NCBI RefSeq assembly: GCF_000512735.1 | Contig: NZ_CP007028.1 | Coordinates: forward strand, 1,426,001-1,490,000 | DNA: 64,000 bases | Origin: Thermocrinis ruber | GTDB taxonomy: Bacteria > Aquificota > Aquificia > Aquificales > Aquificaceae | Direction of reading: 5' to 3' | Shown here: one piece after another, positions 7,863 through 15,002 of the stretch | How positions within the stretch are numbered: the stretch's first letter is position 1 | Layout of the letters: every line of letters starts with the position of its first letter | Notes under the pieces: generated by a model | The model's database searches: none | What the model saw: only the letters and a program-made list of their open reading frames with translations | What the model was told of the DNA's origin: nothing | Translations under genes and position numbers: made by a program

Positions 7863-7891
7863 ATTTTATTCAATGAAAATCCTACTTGCAA
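7863..7891 (-). promoter_or_regulatory. Probable promoter of the tRNA-Pro/tRNA-Arg/bio run
   Basis: On the minus strand TTGCAA (7886-7891) is followed after 17 bp by TAAAAT (7863-7868), which would start transcription a few bases before the tRNA-Pro 5' end. It lies in the first codons of the divergent rdgB. Confidence 0.45.
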
Positions 7892-8484
7892 CCCAAAACT
7901 TGGGAAAATACAGAGAAATTAAGCGAATGTTAGAACCTCTCGGAGTAGAAGTTATTCTGCCAGAGGAAAAGTTGAACGTGGAAGAGAAGGGAAATTCCTT
8001 TATGGAAAACGCATACATAAAGGCAATGGCATACTTTGAGAAATACCGTATTCCCACCTTGGCAGATGATTCAGGGCTTGTGGTTCCATCCCTTGGGGGC
8101 TATCCAGGTGTCTTTTCCAGTCGGTTCTACTCCATAGATTGGGGCGGAAGGGAGGAGGTTCAAACTTCGGAGGATGAGGCAAACATAAGAAAACTTCTCA
8201 GGCTTATGAAGGATGTTTCCGACAGGAGGGCGTACTTTAAGGCGGTCCTGTGCCTTGTTTTGGAAGAGGGGCTGTGCATCTTTTCCGAGGGCACCTGTGA
8301 AGGGGAGATTGTACACAGTCCTAGGGGATCAGGGGGCTTTGGCTACGACCCTATTTTCAAGCCAAAGTCCTATGAAAAAACCATGGCAGAACTAGCTCCA
8401 GAGGAAAAGGATCTTATCTCTCACAGAGGCAAGGCACTGAGAAAGTTAAAGGAGTTTTTGGAGCTTTGGAAAAAGTGCAGGTAG
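7873..8484 (+). CDS. rdgB: XTP/dITP pyrophosphatase (HAM1/RdgB family)
   Basis: Hydrolyses non-canonical purine triphosphates (XTP, dITP, ITP), keeping them out of DNA and RNA. The N-terminal MKILLATQNLGKYREIK matches the family's substrate-binding opening. LADDSGLVV, GYPGVFSSRF and GSGGFGYDPIFKP are the other conserved blocks, and SHRGKALRKL closes the 203 residues. The start is the ATG at 7873, with an AT-rich -10-like TATTTT five bases upstream and no Shine-Dalgarno. hemA follows after about 10 bases. Confidence 0.95.
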   Translation: MKILLATQNLGKYREIKRMLEPLGVEVILPEEKLNVEEKGNSFMENAYIKAMAYFEKYRIPTLADDSGLVVPSLGGYPGVFSSRFYSIDWGGREEVQTSEDEANIRKLLRLMKDVSDRRAYFKAVLCLVLEEGLCIFSEGTCEGEIVHSPRGSGGFGYDPIFKPKSYEKTMAELAPEEKDLISHRGKALRKLKEFLELWKKCR

Positions 8485-8493
8485 GAGTTATAT

Positions 8494-9738
8494 TTGTATA
8501 TGATGGATCGCATATTTGCATGGGGCTACAACTTTAAAACCGCCCCAGTGGAGATAAGGGAGCTTTTAGCCTGTAGTAAGGAGGAACTTTGCGACCTTTT
8601 GACTGCGGTAAAATCTTACTCCGGGGTAAGGGAGCTTGTAATTTTAAATACCTGTAATAGGGTGGAAGCCTACGCAGTGGCAGAAGACTACTATCAGATG
8701 CACCTTTTGGTGTCCGCCTTTTTGGAGCTAAAGAAGGTAAGCCCCAGATATAAAAAGTACTCTTTCTTTTTGGAAGGGAAGGAAGCCGTAGCGCACATAT
8801 TCAAGGTTGCCAGTGGTCTTGATTCCATGGTGGTGGGAGAGAGTCAGATAGTACACCAGTTTAAAGAGGCCTTTAGGTTAGCCAAGGAGTGTGGAGGACT
8901 TGGAAAGATCCTAAACCGGGTCTTTGAAAAGGCCCTGAGAACTGCCAAAAAGGTGCGCACGGAGACGGGCATAGGCAAGAACGCAGTGTCCGTTAGCTAT
9001 GTGGCGGTAGAGTTGGCAAAGCAGATCTTTGGAAATCTAAGCAAGGCGCAGGTGCTTTTGATAGGTGCGGGAGAGATGGCGGAGCTTGCTTCAAAGTACT
9101 TTAAAAAGCTAAAGGCAAGCATATTTATTGCCAACAGAACATACCAGAGGGCTTTGGAACTGGCAAGGGAGCTGGAGGGCAACGTGCTAAGATACGAGGA
9201 ACTGGCAGACCATCTTCATAAGTTTGACATAGTTCTTGTATCCACAGGTGCAAAGGGCTATGTACTCACCAAGGAGATGGTAGAAAACGCAATGAAAAAG
9301 AGAGACTATCGCCCCATGTTTATCATAGACATCTCTGTACCCAGGAACGCAGACCCAGACATAGAAAGCATAGACCAAGCCTTCCTGTATAACATTGACG
9401 ACCTTAAGGGTATAGCCCAAGAGAACCTAAAGGGTAGGCTCAGGGAAAAGGAGAAGGGTGAGATCATCGTCTGGGACGAGGTGGAAAAGTTCTTCCGTTG
9501 GCTTGAGCTTCTTCCAATAGAGGAAAAGATCGTGAAAATCAAAAGTTATTGGGCGGATGTGGAAAAAAGGGAGCCAAAGTTTAGGAGGTTTTTGCACCTT
9601 GCCCTTGAGGAGATAAAAAGGAATCCTTCAGATGGTGAAAAGTTGATTAAAATACTCCTTGAGGAGGTTAAAGAAGATGGAAACAAGGCCAGAGAGCTAT
9701 CCTATGTCCATAACCGAGTTGATGGAGCTGGAGTCTGA
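8494..9738 (+). CDS. hemA: Glutamyl-tRNA reductase
   Basis: Reduces glutamyl-tRNA to glutamate-1-semialdehyde, the entry to C5-pathway tetrapyrrole synthesis. The catalytic Cys lies in ILNTCNRVEAY, and GESQIVHQFKEA is the conserved block after it. The NADP-binding domain has LIGAGEMAEL and the C-terminal dimerisation helix is present; 414 residues is normal. AGGAG at 8483-8487 suits the TTG at 8494 (6-nt gap) better than the ATGs at 8500 and 8503, although MDRIFAWGYN looks like a natural N-terminus. The 3' end overlaps the next gene by 62 nt. Confidence 0.95.
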   Translation: MYMMDRIFAWGYNFKTAPVEIRELLACSKEELCDLLTAVKSYSGVRELVILNTCNRVEAYAVAEDYYQMHLLVSAFLELKKVSPRYKKYSFFLEGKEAVAHIFKVASGLDSMVVGESQIVHQFKEAFRLAKECGGLGKILNRVFEKALRTAKKVRTETGIGKNAVSVSYVAVELAKQIFGNLSKAQVLLIGAGEMAELASKYFKKLKASIFIANRTYQRALELARELEGNVLRYEELADHLHKFDIVLVSTGAKGYVLTKEMVENAMKKRDYRPMFIIDISVPRNADPDIESIDQAFLYNIDDLKGIAQENLKGRLREKEKGEIIVWDEVEKFFRWLELLPIEEKIVKIKSYWADVEKREPKFRRFLHLALEEIKRNPSDGEKLIKILLEEVKEDGNKARELSYVHNRVDGAGV

Positions 9739-9976
9739 ATACTCCATAAAGGCGTACATACTCATAAAGGCAGACCCAAGGGAGATCCCGTCAATAATGC
9801 TTGCCCTTTCCACCTTTGAAGGCGTCAGAACCGCGGATGTGGTAACAGGTCCTTACGACATTATCGTCTTTGTGGAGGTAAAAAATCAAGACGAACTGGG
9901 AAGGCTCGTTATAAACAAGATCCACTCCTTGGAGGGAGTGAAGGAGGCTCTCACCTGCGTAGTGGTGAGAATATGA
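9677..9976 (+). CDS. Stand-alone Lrp/AsnC-type ligand-binding (RAM) domain protein
   Basis: 99 residues equal to the C-terminal effector domain of Lrp/AsnC regulators (IKAYILIKADPREIPSIM, VVTGPYDIIVFVEV, LVINKIHSLEGV) with no helix-turn-helix domain. Such single-domain proteins assemble as dimers or higher oligomers and are thought to bind amino acids; the role here is unknown. GAGGAGG at 9661-9667 lies 9 nt before the ATG at 9677, which fixes the start inside hemA. It is followed by a four-base overlap with a small ORF. Confidence 0.85.
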   Translation: METRPESYPMSITELMELESEYSIKAYILIKADPREIPSIMLALSTFEGVRTADVVTGPYDIIVFVEVKNQDELGRLVINKIHSLEGVKEALTCVVVRI

Positions 9977-10146
9977 ACTACCCAAAGGTTGTGGAGGAAG
10001 AGGACAGGATAATCGTTATATACTCGGAGGAGCCCCACCACTACGTGGAGGAGGATGACGGCGTTTTGATATATTACTCCAAGCTCTGGGAAGTGGTTAA
10101 AATAGTTATCAAGAAGGATGAAAAGCATCACATCATTAAGCTCTGA
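9973..10146 (+). CDS. Small acidic/charged hypothetical protein (57 aa)
   Basis: A 57-residue ORF beginning MNYPKVVEEEDRIIVIYSEE and ending HHIIKL, rich in Glu, Lys, Tyr and His. It starts on an ATG overlapping the previous stop (ATGA) and runs 29 nt into murA, so its position is consistent with a coupled gene filling an otherwise empty 141-bp gap. It looks like a small beta-rich fold (alternating IIVIY and VLIYY strands). I do not recognise a family. It may be real because it keeps the gap coding in a compact operon; no other proof is seen. Confidence 0.55.
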   Translation: MNYPKVVEEEDRIIVIYSEEPHHYVEEDDGVLIYYSKLWEVVKIVIKKDEKHHIIKL

Positions 10147-11410
10147 CTTTCTTGTGATAAGGGGAGGCAGGAGGTTAAGGGGAAGGGTAAAGGTCTCCGG
10201 TTCAAAAAACGCAAGCCTTCCCATACTCATAGCAAGCCTTTTAACCGAAGAGCCCTGCATTGTAAAAAGGGTGCCCAATCTTTTGGATGTTAAAACTACC
10301 TTTGAGCTCTTGAACACCCTTGGGGCACAGGTGCATTTTGAAGAGGGGAAGGCTTTTGTCCATGCACAGGCGTTGAACTCTTATCTTGCACCAGACCATA
10401 TAGTCAGAAGGATGAGGGCTTCTATCCTTGTGGCTGGCCCCCTTTTGGCACGGTTTGGTCGCGCGGTGGTAGGCATGCCCGGCGGCTGTTCCATAGGGGC
10501 AAGGCTCATCGACCAACATCTAAAAGTCTTTGAAAGGGGGGGGGCAATTATAAACGTGAAAGAGGGCTACCTTCATATGGAGGTTCAAAAAATAAAACCG
10601 GTGGAGTATACCTTTGAGGTTATAACTGTTACGGGCACAGAGAATGCCCTTATGTTTTTGAGTAGATGTCCAAAGAGAAGCGTTCTCAGAAACGTTGCCC
10701 TGGAGCCAGAGGTGATGGACCTGGTGGAGGTTCTTAGAAAGATGGGTGTGGAGATAGAGGTGGAAGGAAGGACTATGGTTATAAGGGGAAGGGAGGATTT
10801 GGCGGGCTTTGAGCATGAGGTAATACCGGATAGAATTGAGGCGGGCACCTTGGCGGTGGCGGGCTTTTTGACGGGTGGAGAGGTGCTCTTAGAGGGTGTT
10901 AGGATAGACCACATGGGTGCCCAGATAGAAAAGTTAAAGGAGGCGGGTGCGAAGGTGGAAATCTTGGGCATAGACCGGGTTAAGGTCTGTGGGGACGGGA
11001 GACCGGAACCTTTGGAAATATCCACCGCAGAGTATCCGGGCTTTCCCACAGACATGCAAGCCCAGTTTATGGTACTGTGCACAGTGGCAAAGGGTATCTC
11101 TCACATAACGGAAAACATCTTTGAAAATCGCTTTCAGCATGTAAATGAGCTTCAAAGAATGGGGGCAAACATAAGCCTTAGGGGTAGAACTGCCATCGTG
11201 CACGGTGTAGAAAGATTGAGCGGGGCAGAGGTCTTTTCCACAGACCTGAGGGCAAGCGCCAGTTTAGTTTTGGCGGGGCTCATTGCGGAGGGAACGACCA
11301 CAGTCAGGGACATATACCACTTAGACAGAGGTTACGAAGGCTTAGAGGAAAAGTTAAACCAACTTGGTGCAGACATAGAGAGGGTAAAGGATGCAAACAC
11401 TGCTGGATAG
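10118..11410 (+). CDS. murA: UDP-N-acetylglucosamine 1-carboxyvinyltransferase
   Basis: First committed step of peptidoglycan synthesis: transfers enolpyruvate from PEP to UDP-GlcNAc in the cytoplasm. The catalytic-loop Cys is in MPGGCSIGAR, the N-terminus has VSGSKNASLPIL, and the C-terminal part contains DLRASASLVLAGL. 430 residues is normal. The ATG at 10118 overlaps the preceding small ORF by 29 nt; a GTG at 10154 (VIRGGRRLRG) is also possible. The 3' end overlaps argB by 20 nt. Confidence 0.96.
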   Translation: MKSITSLSSDFLVIRGGRRLRGRVKVSGSKNASLPILIASLLTEEPCIVKRVPNLLDVKTTFELLNTLGAQVHFEEGKAFVHAQALNSYLAPDHIVRRMRASILVAGPLLARFGRAVVGMPGGCSIGARLIDQHLKVFERGGAIINVKEGYLHMEVQKIKPVEYTFEVITVTGTENALMFLSRCPKRSVLRNVALEPEVMDLVEVLRKMGVEIEVEGRTMVIRGREDLAGFEHEVIPDRIEAGTLAVAGFLTGGEVLLEGVRIDHMGAQIEKLKEAGAKVEILGIDRVKVCGDGRPEPLEISTAEYPGFPTDMQAQFMVLCTVAKGISHITENIFENRFQHVNELQRMGANISLRGRTAIVHGVERLSGAEVFSTDLRASASLVLAGLIAEGTTTVRDIYHLDRGYEGLEEKLNQLGADIERVKDANTAG

Positions 11411-12284
11411 GGCAAAGATTTTACAGTCTGCGCTTCCTTACATCAGGGAATTTTACGGAAAGGTCTTTGTCATAAAGTATGGCGGTTCCGCTATGATAAA
11501 CGAACAACTAAGGGACAGCTTTGCCCGCGATGTGGTGCTCTTGGCTTATGTGGGTATAAAGGTGGTGGTGGTACATGGGGGAGGTCCTCAGATAAGCCAA
11601 ACCCTGGAAAAGTTTGGTCTAAAGGCGCATTTTGTGGGTGGTGTCAGAAAGACGGACGCAGAAACCATGCATGTGGTGGAGATGGTTCTCTCGGGGGACA
11701 TAAACAAGGACATAGTTGCCCTTATAAACACCCACACCAAAAAACCTATATACGCGGTGGGGCTCTCCGGAAGGGATGGGGAGCTATTGAGGGCAAAAAA
11801 GCTTGACAAGGAAAGCTACTTTAAAGAGCTTGGTTTAGAAGTGCCAGAGGAAGACCTTGGCTTTGTGGGGGAAGTGGAGGAGGTGAACGTGGAGCTCCTG
11901 CAGGCACTCCTAGAAAGAAACTACATCCCAGTTATTGCACCGGTGGGTGTAGGAGAGGGTGGTCAGGCTTACAACATAAACGCAGACCTCTGCGCGTCAA
12001 AGATAGCACAAGCCCTGAAGGCGGAGAAGGTGATCTTTTTAACGGACACGGAGGGTGTAAAAGACAAAGATGGTTCGCTCATATCCACCTTGCATGCACG
12101 TGATATTCCAAGGCTTATCTCTGAGGGTGTGGTAAAGGGAGGCATGATCCCAAAACTCAAGAGTTGTATGTCCGCCTTAAAGGAAGGAGTAAAGAAGGTG
12201 CATATAATAGACGGACGTGTGCCCCACTCCATACTTTTGGAAGTTTTCACCGACGAAGGGATAGGAACGCAGATAGTTCCGTAG
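11391..12284 (+). CDS. argB: Acetylglutamate kinase
   Basis: Phosphorylates N-acetylglutamate in arginine synthesis. Nucleotide-binding blocks VIKYGGSAM and VVVHGGGPQI are present, together with GEGGQAYNINADLCASKIA and the C-terminal GGMIPKLKSCMSALK. 297 residues is normal. The last eleven codons plus stop (12249-12284) recur at 13760-13795 beyond the restriction-modification genes, with four differences that are all synonymous or stop-to-stop. The start overlaps murA. Confidence 0.96.
   Translation: MQTLLDRAKILQSALPYIREFYGKVFVIKYGGSAMINEQLRDSFARDVVLLAYVGIKVVVVHGGGPQISQTLEKFGLKAHFVGGVRKTDAETMHVVEMVLSGDINKDIVALINTHTKKPIYAVGLSGRDGELLRAKKLDKESYFKELGLEVPEEDLGFVGEVEEVNVELLQALLERNYIPVIAPVGVGEGGQAYNINADLCASKIAQALKAEKVIFLTDTEGVKDKDGSLISTLHARDIPRLISEGVVKGGMIPKLKSCMSALKEGVKKVHIIDGRVPHSILLEVFTDEGIGTQIVP
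12249..12284 (+). repeat. Direct repeat, copy 1: argB 3' tail
   Basis: The last 36 bases of argB, encoding TDEGIGTQIVP and the stop. They match 13760-13795 at 32 of 36 positions. All four mismatches fall in third codon positions (GGG/GGA, GTT/GTC, CCG/CCT, TAG/TAA). Confidence 0.95.
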
Positions 12285-12285
12285 T

Positions 12286-13098
12286 CTAAGCCCTTTTGTT
12301 CCAAAATCCTCTCTCTTTCCTCTCTTTGAAGGTTAGTTCTATACTGTGAAGGGAAAGTTCTTTTAGAACCCTTGCCTTTTCCTTTTCCGCTTTCTCAAGC
12401 CTTCTTTTTGCATACTCCACATACTCCTCGGAGATATCTATCCCTATGTATTTCTTTCCCAAAAGCTTAGCAGCTACAAGGGTTGTTCCAGTTCCACAGA
12501 AAGGGTCTATAACAATTCCATCCTCTTCCTCAAGCAGGCTTGCTATGATCCGTGTGGGAAGTTCTATGGGAAATACTGCGGGATGTTCTTTATGTCCTTG
12601 CTCCGGGCGGATCTCCCATATGGATGTTAATTTGGCGTGCTTGGGTTTTAACTCTTTTGGCTTTCCTTTCACAAGCCAATAAATTCTTTCTTCAACTTGC
12701 CAAAACCTCCATCCTCTTATGTTGCCCGCAATTTTCCTGTTCCAAATGATCTCCTGCCATATGTTCCACTTGGTTTTAAGTAGCCACTGTAAGGGATGGA
12801 TCATTTTTCCGTCCTCGTAGCGCACTTTGTGATTGTAGAAAAAGGAGCCTCCTTCCTTTATCACTCTGTAGAGTTCATTTAAAACCTCCACCTGCCAGCT
12901 TTGATACTCCTCCTCTGGCATAACATCCCTGTAGCCCTTGTATCGGACTTTATCCACCAACCAACCACCGTGCTTTTCTTTTTTGTTATATGGTGGAGAG
13001 GTTATACCCAAATCTATACTTTCATCTGGCATTTTCCTTAAAACTTCCAGGGCATCACCACATATAACTTGGTTGATAAACTTTTCTAAACCTTCCAT
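12286..13098 (-). CDS. Type II DNA methyltransferase (N4-cytosine/N6-adenine, beta-class order)
   Basis: Transfers methyl from SAM to an exocyclic amino group in DNA. The catalytic motif TSPPYN comes before the SAM motif DPFCGTGTTLVAAKLL, the order typical of beta-class enzymes. GKKYIGIDISEEYVEYAKRRL follows. 270 residues and no target-recognition insert suggest a short palindromic site, but specificity cannot be read. It overlaps the upstream endonuclease candidate by 13 nt, and its stop lies one base beyond the argB stop (convergent). Confidence 0.88.
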   Translation of the reverse strand: MEGLEKFINQVICGDALEVLRKMPDESIDLGITSPPYNKKEKHGGWLVDKVRYKGYRDVMPEEEYQSWQVEVLNELYRVIKEGGSFFYNHKVRYEDGKMIHPLQWLLKTKWNIWQEIIWNRKIAGNIRGWRFWQVEERIYWLVKGKPKELKPKHAKLTSIWEIRPEQGHKEHPAVFPIELPTRIIASLLEEEDGIVIDPFCGTGTTLVAAKLLGKKYIGIDISEEYVEYAKRRLEKAEKEKARVLKELSLHSIELTFKERKERGFWNKRA

Positions 13099-13742
13099 CT
13101 CCTAAATTCCTCAAAGTATTTTGTCAGGTCCCTTGAGAGGTAATCCTTAAAACTGTACCAATCATCCCTTAAATAGGCAAGTTTCAAAGAAGGACAATCT
13201 TTATAATCCCTAAAGGAAAATCCGGCTGAACGTAAGTATTCTCCCTCTCTTCTTTGTCCCTCCGGAAACCTGCGTTCAAGCAAACCCTTAAGCTTTTCCT
13301 TTAAACACTCAAACCTAAACTCAAAGATGTATATAAGCTTCCCTCCCACAAAACCGCTAACCAAAATTATAGGATTATTTTCCAAATCCCTACTAAACCT
13401 TTCTAAGGTGTAGTCGTTAAAACTTCCACCGCCGTTTAGTTTTTTCCTAGGGTCATCCGTATTTTGAGGCTTGACCTCACAATCAACCCTTCCTCCAGCA
13501 TCCACATCCATTCTGTATCCATTGTATCCGAGCTTTTCCGAGTTTGGTTGAAAGCCACAAATCCACAAAGTGGTTAGTTCTCTGAGCCTTGATGAGTTTT
13601 TGTCATTAAAGTAAAGGGTCAAAAGGTCTATACAAAGGGCTATCAAGGATGGTTTTGAAAGCCCATTCAAAAACTGAACAAGCTCTTCAGAGGGCCTCGT
13701 TGAATATAGCTCAATGGTCTTTCTTAGGTTAGGATTTGTCAT
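13086..13742 (-). CDS. Probable type II restriction endonuclease
   Basis: A 218-residue protein without a recognised family, but paired and overlapping with a DNA methyltransferase. A PD-(D/E)xK-like signature is visible: MDVDAGGRVDCEVKP, with Asp followed by E-V-K, near residues 78-92. The surrounding positions are compatible with a beta-sheet nuclease core. GFSFRDYKDCPSLKLAYLRDDWYSF near the C-terminus may contact DNA. Being first in the operon, it would be expressed with the methylase. TATAAT lies 9 nt before the ATG. Its role is inferred mainly from position and motif. Confidence 0.65.
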   Translation of the reverse strand: MTNPNLRKTIELYSTRPSEELVQFLNGLSKPSLIALCIDLLTLYFNDKNSSRLRELTTLWICGFQPNSEKLGYNGYRMDVDAGGRVDCEVKPQNTDDPRKKLNGGGSFNDYTLERFSRDLENNPIILVSGFVGGKLIYIFEFRFECLKEKLKGLLERRFPEGQRREGEYLRSAGFSFRDYKDCPSLKLAYLRDDWYSFKDYLSRDLTKYFEEFRRWKV

Positions 13743-13751
13743 GTAAGCTTA

Positions 13752-13757
13752 ATTATA
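13752..13757 (-). promoter_or_regulatory. -10 element of the restriction-modification operon
   Basis: Minus-strand TATAAT, 9 nt before the endonuclease ATG. Any -35 would fall inside the duplicated argB tail (13760-13795); no good match to TTGACA is seen there. Confidence 0.45.
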
Positions 13758-13759
13758 AT

Positions 13760-13795
13760 ACCGACGAAGGAATAGGAACGCAGATAGTCCCTTAA
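13760..13795 (+). repeat. Direct repeat, copy 2: orphan argB tail
   Basis: Reads TDEGIGTQIVP and a TAA stop in one frame, the same peptide as the argB C-terminus, but with no upstream argB sequence. It also encodes, on the other strand, the last residues of the broken membrane-protein gene. This suggests that before the insertion argB and that gene overlapped tail to tail here. Confidence 0.93.
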
Positions 13796-14908
13796 GAAAG
13801 GTTAGCTTGGCAAAGTATAGCAGTAAAATTAGGTATATCACCGAGGAAACTAAGCTCGCTGGGTGTGGGAGTAAGCTAAGTAGCAAAAATAAAAGGTAAA
13901 AGACTATAGAGAACTTAAAGAATGTTGGAAAGGCAGGTTCGTCCACTAAGTCGCTGATAGAAACGCCCTGCACGCCAGAAAATCTCCAAGTGTAAAGTAT
14001 CCTTGGTAGCAAGTGGGCTACTCCTCCGAACACAGTAAAGACGGTAAAGCCGTATATGAGCAAACCGTAGTGTATGCCCACAAAGAATGGGATCAATGCC
14101 CTCTCAAAGGACATTGCAACGCCCACCAACATACCAAGGGGCAAAAGTCCCATACCAAAGAGGAAAAACTTAACCACAATAGGCAATGGAACCTTTATCC
14201 TTCTCTGTCTTAAGAGCCTGTAAATCTGAAGTAAAAACAGAAGAGAGAGGACAAATTCCACAAAAGAGGCAAAGGCTAATAGGTTAATGGTAGTTATGTA
14301 AAAGGAGAGTAGCATAAGTAATGTGGAAAATTGCTTTGCGTAGAAAAACCTTAAGGCATCCTTGAAATTTAACGTGGTCATTGTTAGCATGGGGATCCAA
14401 GCTAACTCTACCCCATAGACAGCATTGAGCAGGGAACCTACTGTAAGGCTATGCACCGCCAACTGAAAGGGAACGATCTCAAACTGGGATAAAAGCAAAA
14501 ACAAAGCGGAGAGAATAAGAAAAAACCAGGAGGAAAGAAGAAACTTAACTGTTATGGGTTACCTGTTCTTTACGGTGGGAAGAATACTTACAGAAAAAAG
14601 AATGTAAGAAAACAACAAAAATACAGAGCCCAAAAGCTTTTGGGACATGAGAAAAAGAAGGAGGGCAGCAATGTTCAAAAAGAAGGTAAGATAGGAAAGC
14701 TGGGGCAAAAACAGCTTCCTGTTTTGGGAGTTGGGCACAATTTGATACATAGCACCAACGAGCATTGACCCAACAAAGCCATATATCAAAAGCAGTACAA
14801 AAAGAGTCCAGTCTTGGCTATGCCTTAAAAAAAGAGAAAGTCCAAGAAAAACAAAGGCTTTAACAAAGAAAAAGGGTGTTATTTTTGAAAGGTAGTACAT
14901 GGATAGTA

Positions 14909-14914
14909 ATTATA
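14909..14914 (-). promoter_or_regulatory. -10 element of the interrupted membrane-protein gene
   Basis: Minus-strand TATAAT, 8 nt before the ATG at 14900. The rest of the 102-bp gap to cimA (14901-15002) shows no clear -35, Shine-Dalgarno or hairpin; TTGAGA at 14953-14958 with CTATTA 18 bp later is a weak candidate for cimA. Confidence 0.4.
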
Positions 14915-15002
14915 TACTTACTAAACCTGTACGGCAACCCTCACGGGCGCTCTTGAGAAGTATTGCCTTTTGCAAACTATTAGCTTAAACTTTCTTATGA
15001 AT

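Larger units (their letters stand above)
12285..13759 (-). mobile_element. Restriction-modification cassette inserted between two argB tails
   Basis: The 1.47-kb block lies exactly between the two argB-tail repeats and contains only the methyltransferase and probable endonuclease genes. No transposase, integrase or inverted repeats are seen. The layout matches what is known as insertion with long target duplication for restriction-modification units, or replacement by homologous recombination at argB. The mobility is inferred. Confidence 0.6.
13749..14900 (-). pseudogene. Polytopic membrane protein gene interrupted by one in-frame TAA
   Basis: A single 384-codon frame starting at the ATG 14898-14900, broken only by TAA at 14559-14561. 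Sequence either side (ILPTVKNR, stop, PITVKFLLSSWFFLIL) keeps a continuous hydrophobic pattern. The whole has roughly ten membrane helices. Helices bearing His (AVHSLTVG, GIHYGLLIYG, VAHLLPRILYTWRF) recall proteins distantly like heme-copper oxidase subunit I or NnrS, but I cannot assign it firmly. It may be a recent pseudogene, a sequencing error or a readthrough case. A TTG at 14504 could restart translation. Confidence 0.8.

Noticed and set aside
12285-13759. Transposon carrying the restriction-modification genes
   Set aside because: No transposase, integrase or terminal inverted repeats are present; only the argB tail is repeated.
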